From positions 1-57,402 of the forward strand of contig NZ_MACH01000160.1 of assembly GCF_001884065.1 (NCBI RefSeq): DNA of 57,402 bases. The letters run 5' to 3'. The position numbers were made by a program, and so were the translations under genes. The notes beneath the pieces were generated by a model. The model saw only the letters and a program-made list of their open reading frames with translations, did no database searches and was not told where the DNA came from. Every line of letters begins with the position of its first letter. The stretch's first letter is position 1. Shown here one piece after another: positions 16,769 through 25,213 of the stretch. This stretch comes from Bacillus proteolyticus (GTDB lineage: Bacteria; Bacillota; Bacilli; Bacillales; Bacillaceae_G).

Positions 16769-18448
16769 TATTACCATCAAGCTGTAAAATTGTATACATA
16801 AAATAAAAGAAACGCTATTCTTTTTGTAGAAATATACAGAAAGGGTGGCGTTTTTGGTATGAATCTATCGATTTCTGACGAATTACAATTATTTTCTAAA
16901 GAATTACAGCAACATATATCACCACAGGCTCTGGATCAGTTAGCCAGAAAAGTCGGATTTGTTCAACGAAAAAGTAAATACCGCGCACAAGATTTAGTAG
17001 CCTTATGTGTTTGGTTAAGTCAAAACATAGCTCATACTTCATTGACACAATTATGTAGTCGATTAGAAGCTAACACAGGTATTTCTATGAGTCCTGAAGG
17101 ACTCAATCAACGTTTTAATTCTCAGGCTGTACAGTTTTTACAACAACTCTTAGCACATTTACTTCATCAACAATTTTGTTCTTCTAGCAAAATTCCAACT
17201 TTGTATACAAACTATTTTCGGCGTATTCGTGTATTGGATTCTACACATTTTCAGGTTCCAGATAAATTCACTTCTACATATCAAGGTTCAGGTGGTAGTG
17301 GTCAAAATGCTGGGGTGAAAATTCAACTAGAGTATGACTTACTAAGTGGTCAGTTTCTACATGTTCATGTAGGATCAGGAAAGCACAATGATAAAACGTA
17401 TGGTTCTACTTGTTTAACGTCTCTTCAACCGAACGATGTATGTATACGTGATTTAGGGTACTTCGATTTAAAGGACCTACATACGATAGACAAGAGTAAT
17501 GCTTATTTTATTTCAAGATTAAAGCTCAATACACGTATATATCAGAAGAATAAAGAGCCTGAATACTTTCAAAATGGAACAATAAAAAAGCACTCTGAGT
17601 ACATCCAATTAGATATGGAGCAATTCATTGACCAATTACAGTCAGGTGAAACATATGAAATCCCTGAGATTTATATTGGGATGTATCAAAGGCTTCCTGC
17701 AAGACTAATTCTGTATAAATTAACTGAAACGCAAATGAAACGTAGACAAAAGGATTTAGCATCTAAAGAACATAAGAAGCAAATTACTTATGCAGAACGT
17801 AGTAAACGGCTTAGTGCGATTAATTTTTATATTACAAATATCCCTTCGGAATACCTACCAAAAGAACAAGTATATGATTTTTACTCTTTACGGTGGCAAA
17901 TTGAACTTATCTTTAAAACATGGAAGTCATTTTTTCGTATTCATCACTGTAATTCTGTAAAATTAGAACGATTAGAGTGTCATTTATACGGACAGTTAAT
18001 TAGTATTCTCCTTTGTTGCTCCACTATGTTTCAAATGCGCCAATTACTCCTCATCAAGAAGAAACGAGAGTTGAGTGAATATAAAGCGATTTATATCATC
18101 AAAGATTATTTTCCACTTCTTTATCAAGCGTTACAAAAAGACATCCAAGAGATATCAAAGATACTACTTCGTTTGCTCAATCTTCTACAGAAAAATGGGC
18201 GAAAATCCCATAGGTATGAGAAGAAAACAGTCTTTGATATCTTAGGTATCGTATACAACTTTTCTATGTCTCACAATCATGTAGCATAATCCAAAAAATT
18301 GAAACCCGATAGGGTTTATTTGGTATGCAAATCTTTAAAGAACTTACACTGGATCTTTAGAAAAAAGAAAAATTTCATTTGAAATTAAACTTATGTAAGC
18401 TTAGCTTGATGGGCATGGGGTATTTGTATTTCTTAGCTTGATAGCGAT
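16769..18448 (+). mobile_element. IS231-type insertion sequence with an extra right end
   Basis: The left end TATTACCATCAAGCTGTAAA and the right end CTTAGCTTGATGGGCATGG (18,400-18,418) bound a complete transposase gene. A second right-type end (TTCTTAGCTTGATAGCGAT) stops at 18,448. Bases outside the outer ends, GGAGCACGTCC (16,758-16,768) and GGAGCGTGCCC (18,449-18,459), agree at 8 of 11 positions, the target-duplication size known for IS231. No duplication is seen at the inner right end, so the whole probably inserted with, or inside, a palindromic repeat. CGCTATTCTTTTTGTAGAAA (16,813-16,832) lies in the leader. Confidence 0.85.
16859..18289 (+). CDS. IS231 (IS4 family) transposase
   Basis: A 476-residue DDE transposase; IS231 transposases are about 477. 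It shows RRIRVLDSTHFQVP (first Asp), VCIRDLGYFD (second Asp) and the IS4-family Y-x2-R-x3-E-x6-K signature in YSLRWQIELIFKTWK. The frame is uninterrupted, so it may be active and could act in trans on the IS231-ended repeats nearby. AAAGGGTGG precedes the ATG. Confidence 0.96.
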   Translation: MNLSISDELQLFSKELQQHISPQALDQLARKVGFVQRKSKYRAQDLVALCVWLSQNIAHTSLTQLCSRLEANTGISMSPEGLNQRFNSQAVQFLQQLLAHLLHQQFCSSSKIPTLYTNYFRRIRVLDSTHFQVPDKFTSTYQGSGGSGQNAGVKIQLEYDLLSGQFLHVHVGSGKHNDKTYGSTCLTSLQPNDVCIRDLGYFDLKDLHTIDKSNAYFISRLKLNTRIYQKNKEPEYFQNGTIKKHSEYIQLDMEQFIDQLQSGETYEIPEIYIGMYQRLPARLILYKLTETQMKRRQKDLASKEHKKQITYAERSKRLSAINFYITNIPSEYLPKEQVYDFYSLRWQIELIFKTWKSFFRIHHCNSVKLERLECHLYGQLISILLCCSTMFQMRQLLLIKKKRELSEYKAIYIIKDYFPLLYQALQKDIQEISKILLRLLNLLQKNGRKSHRYEKKTVFDILGIVYNFSMSHNHVA

Positions 18449-18472
18449 GGAGCGTGCCCCCTTTTAGAACAA

Positions 18473-18506
18473 AAAAATAGGATTCCCCTGGCCAGGAAAA
18501 TCCTAT
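18473..18506 (-). terminator. Terminator for the metallopeptidase gene
   Basis: On the minus strand ATAGGATT and AATCCTAT form the stem, followed by TTTTTTTGTT. It lies 230 bp beyond the metallopeptidase stop. A further GGAATTC / GAATTCC hairpin occurs at 18,658-18,689; otherwise the gap 18,507-18,735 is empty. Confidence 0.75.
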
Positions 18507-18735
18507 TATATACCTTGAAATTATAAAAAAAAAATATCGCAAATAAATTATTTTATCAAGTGAAAATCACTGATCACAGCTTTTTTCGTACAAATATTGA
18601 CACCTAGCAAGCGTTAAATGGATAAAAAGACTTTTCTTTAATTGGCTCAAAAAAGAAGGAATTCTTGCCGTACTCCTTTTTGAATTCCGTTTCTATAACT
18701 TAGGAATCCCATGATTATGGAAAAATTCTATAATT

Positions 18736-19440
18736 CTACTTATTTGAATGCTTTTCCGATGGGATATTCCGCTGCAACTCATTAATAAATTTATAAGTTA
18801 ATGGAGCTTTTTCTTCTAACTCAGCCTTCGTGTCTGGACCAGCATAAAAATAGGCAAAGGCTTCGGCGAAATATTCTTCCTTGTAATCGAAATATGGATT
18901 GTCATTAAAATCATCATGCTCCAAAGCGTGAATTTTAGTAAACTCATCCGAATAACTAATATTGTCAAATACATAACGATCAATGGAATGGGCTGTTTCA
19001 TGCAGCTCAAGGCTTACAGAATTATGCATCTTTTTATAGCTGTAACCGATTCGAGCAACAACTGTTTGCCCACCTGCACCTGGCACATCATCCCACGTAT
19101 ATGGAGTATGTTCCCATCCCCTTGGAACGGTTCCCCTTAAATATTCATACTCCGGCAAATCAGTAAGAGGGAAATTAATCAGTTTAACCTGAACTCCCTG
19201 TTTATGCATGGTGATCAATATATTAGTTGGGATGCTCCAGAGACGATCAACCATATTTTGGGTCTCTTCATGATCAAATTCACCCTTTGTTTCAACCGTC
19301 ACAACCCTTTCAAGAACATTGTTCATTTTAAGTGATTGGGTAGTTCCGGATTCTCCAAATGCAGCAGTAGAAAATGAGAATGTTAAAACTGTGGTCAATA
19401 ATAACGCGGAAAGTGCTTTTTTCAATAAAATCCTTTTCAT
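18736..19440 (-). CDS. Secreted M34-family metallopeptidase (PPEP / lethal-factor-like)
   Basis: A 234-residue exported zinc protease. Residues 1-29 are a signal peptide cleaved after STAAFG. The active site is HETAH (147-151) with the third zinc ligand in EEYFAEAF (Glu189). The spacing of 38 residues matches the Pro-Pro endopeptidases (C. difficile PPEP-1) and the catalytic domain of anthrax lethal factor. Like PPEPs it is short and has no additional domain. It is expected outside the cell, cutting surface or host proteins. AGGAGGAGC precedes the ATG. It is a single-gene unit; its substrate is unknown. Confidence 0.88.
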   Translation of the reverse strand: MKRILLKKALSALLLTTVLTFSFSTAAFGESGTTQSLKMNNVLERVVTVETKGEFDHEETQNMVDRLWSIPTNILITMHKQGVQVKLINFPLTDLPEYEYLRGTVPRGWEHTPYTWDDVPGAGGQTVVARIGYSYKKMHNSVSLELHETAHSIDRYVFDNISYSDEFTKIHALEHDDFNDNPYFDYKEEYFAEAFAYFYAGPDTKAELEEKAPLTYKFINELQRNIPSEKHSNK

Positions 19441-19515
19441 AAGCTCCTCCTAAATTTAGTATATTATAGTTAAATATTCGAAAATTAATTCTTTTTCCCT
19501 TTATGGGATACGACG

Positions 19516-19633
19516 CATGCCCATAAACTTAAGAAAACAAATCCACCCCAAAACGAAAAAATGAGCTTTTTTATTACAAATTAGGACAAAATCTCGTTCT
19601 GGGAGAGTTGTATTTTCTTAGCTTGATAGCAAT
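19516..19633. repeat. Palindromic IS231-ended repeat (complete copy)
   Basis: CATGCCCATAAACTTAAGAA and CTTAGCTTGATAGCAATG bound 118 bp, with CCACCCCAAAACGAAAAAAT inside. The outside sequences GGGATACGACG (left) and GGGTACCGCCA (right) are partly alike. The right one is the tip of the Tn3-type end of the adjoining cassette. Confidence 0.75.
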
Positions 19634-19738
19634 GGGGTACCGCCAGCATTTTGGAAAAAAAACATGCTAAGCAAAAAATAAAATAAGCTACCCATTTGGA
19701 CAGCTCATTTACATAATTCTCGATATGGGAAGTGAAAT

Positions 19739-20233
19739 TTATACTTTTTCATTGGTCTTTTTTAATCTACTAGCCCTTAATTCTTTGAAATTCTTGATTA
19801 ATTCTTCTCCGAAAATATAAATAACTTTTTCCCATGGATGCCCTAAATAACCCCACTTAAAGTCTTTTTGCAAAAAGAAATAATAATCCCCATCCGGAAA
19901 AAATGGGATTTTCCATTGATGATCATCTTCGTTTAGATTTAAATTTAAACTAGGATTCATCCAGTAGCCAGCATGCTGCCAATCTAACGCATATATATAT
20001 TCATGTTTCTCGGTACATAAAATAAGAGCTTCTAATAATATATGATCAAAAATATAATCATCGTCATCAGTCCATTTTCCTTCAAAATAATTAGGTAAAT
20101 CATAAGTAATATATGGACAAGAAAATTTAAATGATTGGTCACCATCTATATTAGGATTAAAAGCAAATTCATCATAAAATCTATCCCAAACATTCTCATA
20201 TTCTTGTTCATTTAACAAAATCCATTCTTTCAA
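19739..20233 (-). CDS. DUF2716 protein carried by the Tn3-type cassette
   Basis: A 164-residue cytosolic protein rich in aromatic and acidic residues: YENVWDRFYDEFAFNP, YALDWQHAGYWMNPS, and PDGDYYFFLQKDFKWGYLGHPW in the second half. This pattern fits DUF2716, found in Bacillus and Streptomyces, without known function. The start ATG is followed by KEWILLNEQEYEN; a weak GGAGTTTG precedes it. It is the only gene between two inverted Tn3-type ends. Confidence 0.8.
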   Translation of the reverse strand: MKEWILLNEQEYENVWDRFYDEFAFNPNIDGDQSFKFSCPYITYDLPNYFEGKWTDDDDYIFDHILLEALILCTEKHEYIYALDWQHAGYWMNPSLNLNLNEDDHQWKIPFFPDGDYYFFLQKDFKWGYLGHPWEKVIYIFGEELIKNFKELRASRLKKTNEKV

Positions 20234-20341
20234 ACTCCGTACCTACTTTCTAATATTATTATATAATTAAAATACCACGATGAAATTGTATATTCTATTC
20301 ATTGCTAATTTACATAACACATTATTATCAGTAGTAAGGAC

Positions 20342-20381
20342 AAGGAGGAACCCCCACTCTCATAAGGGAACCTCCTTTTTT
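20342..20381 (+). terminator. Rho-independent terminator inside the Tn3-type cassette
   Basis: AAGGAGG pairs with CCTCCTT around a GGG/CCC-containing loop, followed by TTTTT. It lies 110 bp upstream of the DUF2716 start and may shield the cassette from outside transcription. Confidence 0.65.
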
Positions 20382-20525
20382 GTTCTATGGATCTATGCGT
20401 TTTTTTATACATTCCTATCCTGGTGCGGTTTTAGAGTTCTTGTTTGTTATTCGATTAGCCGAAAAACTGTATAAAATCTTGCATGCTCTTAACGTAGGGT
20501 TTTTCCAAAATGCTGGCGGTAACCC

Positions 20526-20594
20526 TGTATATTTCTACAAAAAGAATAGCGTTTTTTCGTTTTATGGATACATTTTTTTAGCATGATGGCGATG
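20526..20594 (-). mobile_element. IS231 5' end remnant
   Basis: The strand complementary to the window matches the leader of the intact IS231 (CGCTATTCTTTTTGTAGAAA and the left end). It is flanked by GGCGGTAACCC (20,515-20,525) and TATGGTAACCC (20,595-20,605), identical in the last 8 of 11 bases, i.e. a target duplication inside the Tn3-type end. The 300 bp that follow (20,606-20,909) show no recognisable gene. Confidence 0.75.
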
Positions 20595-20909
20595 TATGGT
20601 AACCCCTATTAGATGATTTACTATCTCAATTAATCATTGGAGATACATTGGTTGTTGCAAGTTGGTGCATATGGAGATGAATGATTGTAAATACTTAAAG
20701 ATGTAGTACATACAATTAAAACACTTCTAAAGAAAGTTGGATTGCTGAATGATTTTTTACAACATAATGCAACAGAAAGTTTTTCGAACTGTAGTTTTGG
20801 ATACAGGTGGTATGATATATCGACTTCCTACAGAGATTATTACGCTATCAGAAAATAAGTCCTTGTATCACCGGTTTAAGCTTTTTATAGTAGTTGGGTT
20901 ATTAAAAAT

Positions 20910-22589
20910 ATGAAACGATTTTTTTTCATAATCAGTTTACTATTGGTATTGTCTACTATCGCATGTCCTATCAAGGCGGAAACAAATACTGTTCCTATTA
21001 TGAAAGAAAGTAATGAGAGTATAAAACAAAAAAGAGGAACAAGTTCATTAAGCCATATCAATGTACCGAATAGACCTCCGAAGAATCCCTTCTTAGTAGA
21101 TGGACTATCTGGGCTCTCTCATTGGGATCCTGCCCAGACGGATTCAACTGTGGTTCCAGGTCCTTCTGGAATCAAGAAAATTCCTAAAAAAAAGATTCAG
21201 CGCATTCCTGGTGGTTTAATCAATATCTGCTATGTGAGTGGTCCGGTATATCCTACAGGGGAACAGACTATTTGGTTGGCAAACAATAATCGTATTGCCA
21301 AAGTTCTGATTGATGATGAGCAATTTAAATTAATTTCCGAGTTCAAGATTCCTGGTCAGTCGTATTTATCACCCCAAGATGCTGATGCAGTAACGGATAA
21401 GTTAGATAGTTTTGAAAGTGAGAACGAGTTATTGGCTTACATCAATAAGAACTTCCCTAAATATGCGGAAAATATTGCTGTTCGTGCCGGAGTGTATCCG
21501 ATGATGGATTATGAAGGGAATTTTTATACCGTTGTGAATGATAGCATTATGGTTTTTGGAGACAAACATTCGTATGATCCATTTTCGAAAATTGAATTAA
21601 AACGGAAATTTACACTGCCAAAGGAGTTATTAAATCCAAACATGAAAGATGCATTATTAGGATTGAATCTTACTTATGACGGCCAAGTTGTTTTTGTAAC
21701 AGGAGGCGGTGTAGTTGGGGTTATTGATCGCTATTTCAAAGAGCAAGTACAGTATATTAAGCTGAGTGGGGAAACTATTTCAAATTCCTTTTCTCTTGAT
21801 GAAAAAGGTGGTATTTACGTGGTATCCAGTAAATATATGCACAAATTTGTCTGGAATGGTAAGAAGCTCAGTGATAATCCAAAGGATGGGGCCTGGAAAT
21901 CGGAGTATGAAGTGGGAAAAGCAGCAGGTGGTATAAAACTTGATGTAGGATCAGGATCTACTCCGACTCTTATGGGATTTGGTGATGACAAAGATAAACT
22001 TGTCGTCATCACGGATGGTTCCAAAGTAATGAACATTGTTGCTTTTTGGCGTGATGAAATTCCAACAGATTTTAAGCAGCAGTCTGGAACAAAGTCTCGT
22101 CGTATCGCCGGACAGATGAAAGTGAACTTCGGACAGAATAATTTGAAAGAAGCACAGTCAGAACAATCGGTGGCTATATTGGGGTATGGTGCTTTTGTAG
22201 TCAATAACAGTCTTCCTGATAAACTTCCGACAAAGCTTGAAAACGTTGTTGTTTCTGGGGTGACGCGACAAGGGCCAAAAGGAGTAGAAAAATTCGAGTG
22301 GGATTTTAAGAAGAATGAGTGGAAAAGAGCATGGGCGAATCCAGATGTGAGTTCTCCATCGGTAGTGCCTATGGTAAGTGCGGGTAGTAATCAAGCTTAT
22401 TTCAATGGTTACGTTGATGGAGCTTGGGAGATTACTGGACTCGACTGGGATACAGGAAAGGTTAAAACGCGCCTAATCTTAGGAGGCAGTCAAGCATATA
22501 ATGGAGCTTATTCCTTGATTCAGGTTTTGCCAGATGGTGATATTGTTTACGGAGGTTTAACCGGATATCTGAGAATCAATGCCAAATAA
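20910..22589 (+). CDS. Exported beta-propeller-like protein of unknown function
   Basis: A 559-residue protein. The first 24 residues (KRFFFIISLLLVLSTIACPI) form a signal peptide; the Cys could be a lipid anchor, but the STIAC box is not canonical. The rest has regularly spaced hydrophobic strands and Gly-Asn turns (DYEGNFYTVVNDSIMVFGD, DGQVVFVTGGGVVGVIDR, DEKGGIYVVSSKYMHKF, DKLVVITDGSKVMNIV). This suggests a PQQ-enzyme-like or SMP-30-like propeller. No catalytic motif is recognised and the ribosome binding site is weak. It stands alone, with no partner suggesting a role. Confidence 0.75.
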   Translation: MKRFFFIISLLLVLSTIACPIKAETNTVPIMKESNESIKQKRGTSSLSHINVPNRPPKNPFLVDGLSGLSHWDPAQTDSTVVPGPSGIKKIPKKKIQRIPGGLINICYVSGPVYPTGEQTIWLANNNRIAKVLIDDEQFKLISEFKIPGQSYLSPQDADAVTDKLDSFESENELLAYINKNFPKYAENIAVRAGVYPMMDYEGNFYTVVNDSIMVFGDKHSYDPFSKIELKRKFTLPKELLNPNMKDALLGLNLTYDGQVVFVTGGGVVGVIDRYFKEQVQYIKLSGETISNSFSLDEKGGIYVVSSKYMHKFVWNGKKLSDNPKDGAWKSEYEVGKAAGGIKLDVGSGSTPTLMGFGDDKDKLVVITDGSKVMNIVAFWRDEIPTDFKQQSGTKSRRIAGQMKVNFGQNNLKEAQSEQSVAILGYGAFVVNNSLPDKLPTKLENVVVSGVTRQGPKGVEKFEWDFKKNEWKRAWANPDVSSPSVVPMVSAGSNQAYFNGYVDGAWEITGLDWDTGKVKTRLILGGSQAYNGAYSLIQVLPDGDIVYGGLTGYLRINAK

Positions 22590-22883
22590 ATAAAATAAAA
22601 TAAAAAATTATTGTGGAGTCGTTTATTTAATAAGTAAATAAAAAGGGTAAGCCTTTTTGTTGCTGCTGATAGTGATGGATTATGTTGACTCGATATGAAT
22701 AAGATATTGGAGTATGACACCCCAAAGAACATATGTAAGTAAATTCTAAATTAGAATAATATATGTTTGTATTTGTAATGGATACATACTTCCTTAACGT
22801 ATAATTTTCTTTTTTAGATAATGTGTCCCCATCTAGAATCCAAATACGACCAAAATATGCTGAAAAAGAAGAAGGAAACCACC
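22590..22883. other. Gap without a gene
   Basis: AAAAGG / CCTTTTT near 22,640-22,665 could end the exported-protein gene. The rest is AT-rich and holds no feature I can support. Confidence 0.3.
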
Positions 22884-23054
22884 ATGTACCCATTAGGTTC
22901 GAAAGAATGTCCAATGATTGTAAAAGTGTCGTCTAAAGAAAGAGCTGAAAAGATAGCTACCATTTGTGCTACGCATGATTTCGACTACATCATGGGTTTA
23001 GAATTCAATGAGGATATATCGGGTTTAAAGAAAACAATCAAAGATTACAAATAA
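22884..23054 (+). CDS. Small protein like the N-terminus of the PBPRA1643 / SEC-C family
   Basis: A 56-residue protein (YPLGSKECPMIVKVSSKERA, AEKIATICATHDFDYIMGLE). The GT/GSxExPxIVxV..ERAxExxxIxxxHxxxYIxGxE pattern recalls the region before the SEC-C zinc motif in PBPRA1643-type proteins. No SEC-C motif follows, so it is a short form or a truncated gene. GAAGGAAACC precedes the ATG. Its function is unknown. Confidence 0.5.
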   Translation: MYPLGSKECPMIVKVSSKERAEKIATICATHDFDYIMGLEFNEDISGLKKTIKDYK

Positions 23055-23142
23055 CCGGCAAATATTTATGAGAATTGTTCCTGTAATAGCGGGAAAAAAT
23101 ATAAGTTTTGTTGTATGAACAAAGAAATTGAGTTGGATATAT

Positions 23143-23206
23143 AAAACCGAGATACTCCCATTTTTTCGATTTGGGAGTATCTCGGTTTTGTTAGCTTGAT
23201 GGCGAT
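23143..23206. repeat. 18-bp-arm hairpin ending in an IS231-like right end
   Basis: AAAACCGAGATACTCCCA (23,143-23,160) and TGGGAGTATCTCGGTTTT (23,172-23,189) are perfect arms, so this terminates transcription well in both directions. It runs into TTAGCTTGATGGCGATG, an IS231-type right end. TTTTTTCGATTTGGGAG corresponds to the right arm of the palindromic repeat family. Confidence 0.7.
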
Positions 23207-23353
23207 GTGACACTATCCCAATAATGAGTATCACAATTTTCTTCTTATTTTATCCAAAATAAAATATGTATATTGTTTTATAAAAAACAATTATTTACGA
23301 CGCCTTCCCTTTGCTTTTTTACGCTGATTTGTATGACTATATTTTTTTATTGT
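23207..23353 (-). pseudogene. Duplicated 3' end of the 55.7-56.0 kb membrane-protein gene
   Basis: About 145 bp beginning TGACACTATCCCAATAATGA are nearly identical to 55,611-55,752. They include the last 20 or so codons (…YSHTNQRKKAKGRRRK) of the small lysine-rich membrane protein encoded there. The homology breaks off at about 23,350, before the membrane segments. In both places the copy starts right after an IS231-like right end. Confidence 0.85.
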
Positions 23354-23451
23354 TTTCATTTGCTAAAATCTACAAAGATGTCAGAGTGTTGGGAAATCCT
23401 AAAGGTTTTTCCGACACTCTGAGAAAAGGATGCTTGTGAGAACGTCCTTTT

Positions 23452-24320
23452 TTATTCTTTTAGAAGGTAGGTTACCTTGTTTAAAATAGCTTCAATTTGT
23501 TGTGCATTTTTACTATACATTTCACTTGCCGTTTTTGATTTCGTTTCTAAAGAAAATAGTTCAAGATCAGCATGGCATTTTTTTAAAGATGCTAATAATA
23601 AAGGTTTGTTTTGAGGAAAAGGCATTTGAAGTTTATCATTATAAATGTCGATAGTAAGATGTCCGTATGAATCAACTTGACCGAGAAAGACATTTTCAAT
23701 GACAACACCGAGTTTTTCTAGTTCAGCATGTAACCAAGCGCGGTTATGCCCACTAGCTGAAAGAGGTTCATCTAGTACATTTCCATCCATAATAACAGTT
23801 TGTGGTTCCTTTTCATTTGGTACTTTCAAGCCAATATTTTTTGCTGTAAGTGGTTGAGATTCTTTCTTTAATAATACATTTAATTCTCCGCTTGGTTCTA
23901 AGACGGCAAATTCTACTTCGGGTATACTAAAGGCTCCGTTTCCTCTGAGAAGTTCAAGTAATTCATCACTGGTATACTTTTCTTTCTTTAAATTATCCTC
24001 AAGTATTTTGCCATCCTTTATTAAAACTGTAGACTTACCTTCAAAGAAATCTCTCGCGGCTTTGTTTTTTAAGGAAAGAATTCCTATGAAAAAAGTACCG
24101 AAGCGAAAATAAGTATGGCCAAGACGCCATGGAAAATTTTTTGGTCTAGCCCTGTAGATACTTGAGCGGCGATACCACCGATTGTCATTCCAGCTACGTA
24201 CTCGAAAAAGGAAAGTTGAGAGATTTGCCTTTTCCCTAAACATTTTGTGATAGTAAATAAAACAATTAATCTGAATACAGAACGGAGAATGACAAGCGTC
24301 CATTCGGGTAGGTGAGACAT
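23452..24320 (-). pseudogene. DUF421 (YetF-type) membrane protein, one-base frameshift
   Basis: DUF421 proteins have three membrane helices and a cytosolic two-part domain; several act in spore or membrane maintenance, with unclear activity. The N-terminal 76 codons (24,320 to about 24,090; KRQISQLSFFEYVAGMTIGG) and the remaining 210 (GILSLKNKAARDFFEGKSTV onward) are both well conserved but in different frames. Restoring one base in the A6 run at 24,089-24,094 (T-run in the gene) joins them as VLFFIGILSL. It is inactive as it stands, or an assembly error. Confidence 0.85.
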
Positions 24321-24340
24321 AGTAATTTCCCCCAGTCTAC

Positions 24341-24545
24341 TTAAAACCCTTTATATTGAGGTTCTTCACGTTCTAATACGGAAGCTCTATCCTTTAAATC
24401 AGCAATGACGCTGTCCATTTCTCACATACATTCATGAAACACACGTTTTACCTCTTCATCTTTTGAATTTAATGAAAGGGAACTTAAGCTTGCTTGAGCG
24501 CCTCTTAAACTAGCGAGGCATGTTTTTACATTTTTACTGGTGCCG
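24341..24545 (-). pseudogene. DUF1657 protein with an internal stop
   Basis: The frame reads KNVKTCLASLRGAQASLSSL through to LEREEPQYKGF, the 65-70-residue DUF1657 family that accompanies DUF421 genes in Bacillus. A TGA (minus strand, 24,422-24,424) interrupts it after HECM and the start region is degraded. It lies directly upstream of the broken DUF421 gene, so the pair decayed together. Confidence 0.8.
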
Positions 24546-24596
24546 TTGGAGGTACATTGTTATCACTAATTTAAATAAGTCATTTATTTAGTAAAA

Positions 24597-24621
24597 AATA
24601 CCATGATTTGGTAGTTTTTTT
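24597..24621 (+). terminator. Small terminator-like hairpin
   Basis: TACCA / TGGTA followed by GTTTTTTT. No plus-strand gene precedes it closely. It lies between the sspH gene and the DUF1657 remnant. Confidence 0.45.
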
Positions 24622-24790
24622 GCTACTTTTTTAAAGAGGATTATAACCATCAATCAAAAATGTTTTTTTATCCTTATTAACCTAATTAGCTAGAAAAAAA
24701 TAGAAAATAAGATTACTCAAACATACAAACACCATTGTAAGCAGTGCTTGTATCTTTGAGTAATTATTTATTGAGGTAACATGTAACCAA

Positions 24791-24970
24791 TTAATGTTCT
24801 ATTAAGTTGGATAAAGGAATTTCTTGTTCATTCTTGGGTTCATTAAGAGGATAAATTCTAGCTGTTTCATTATTTTCAGCTACATGTTGAATATAAATTG
24901 GAACTCCATTATACGTTACATTAACCATGACTGGTGAAGCGGCAATCTCTTGTGCTCTTTGTTTGTTCAT
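24791..24970 (-). CDS. sspH: Small acid-soluble spore protein, H type
   Basis: A 59-residue product starting NKQRAQEIAASPVMVNVTYN and containing VPIYIQHVAENNETARIY. This matches the SspH family, which is made in the forespore and packed in the spore core. The strong AAAGGAGGTC is 6 bases before the ATG. Upstream is a sigma-G-like promoter, fitting forespore expression. It is monocistronic and intact among decayed neighbours. Confidence 0.92.
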   Translation of the reverse strand: MNKQRAQEIAASPVMVNVTYNGVPIYIQHVAENNETARIYPLNEPKNEQEIPLSNLIEH

Positions 24971-25002
24971 TATAATGACCTCCTTTTGATTTGTAACAGT
25001 TA

Positions 25003-25032
25003 TAATATTTACTTCAAACTACTTAAGTATTC
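25003..25032 (-). promoter_or_regulatory. Sigma-G-like promoter of sspH
   Basis: On the minus strand GAATA (25,032-25,028), 18 bp, then AATATTA (25,009-25,003). The forespore sigma-G consensus is GHATR-N18-CATnnTA, so only one base departs. It lies 33 bp before the sspH start. Confidence 0.7.
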
Positions 25033-25213
25033 TTATTACTCAATAATAAGTAAACAGGGAGCTAGTTTTAATTACGGTTACTTGACTAACGAAGACAACG
25101 GTTAGATTTTGATTTCCTAGTTGGTGGCGGGATTAGTTTATGTAGAAAGTAAATGTTTTAAATTTTATAGCTAAGCCTTTTCTATACTTAAATATTTCTA
25201 GCAGAATTTTATT

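Larger units (their letters stand above)
19634..20525. mobile_element. 892-bp cassette with Tn3-type 38-bp inverted ends
   Basis: The left 38 bp (19,634-19,671) begin GGGGTACCGCCAGCATTTTG. The right 38 bp (20,488-20,525), read on the minus strand, begin GGGTTACCGCCAGCATTTTG. The ends agree at 31 of 38 positions, point outward correctly and resemble Tn4430 ends. The only gene inside is DUF2716; there is no transposase or resolvase. This is the form of a Tn3-derived non-autonomous element. Both tips are occupied by IS231-type sequences. Confidence 0.7.

Noticed and set aside
16768-18418. Target duplication at the inner ends of the IS231 copy
   Set aside because: The flanks GGGAGCACGTC and GGTATTTGTAT do not match; only the outer ends have a plausible imperfect duplication.
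20342-20381. Hairpin as a T-box riboswitch or attenuator
   Set aside because: No T-box sequence (AGGGTGGNACCGCG) and no aminoacylation or transport gene downstream on that strand; it is a plain terminator.
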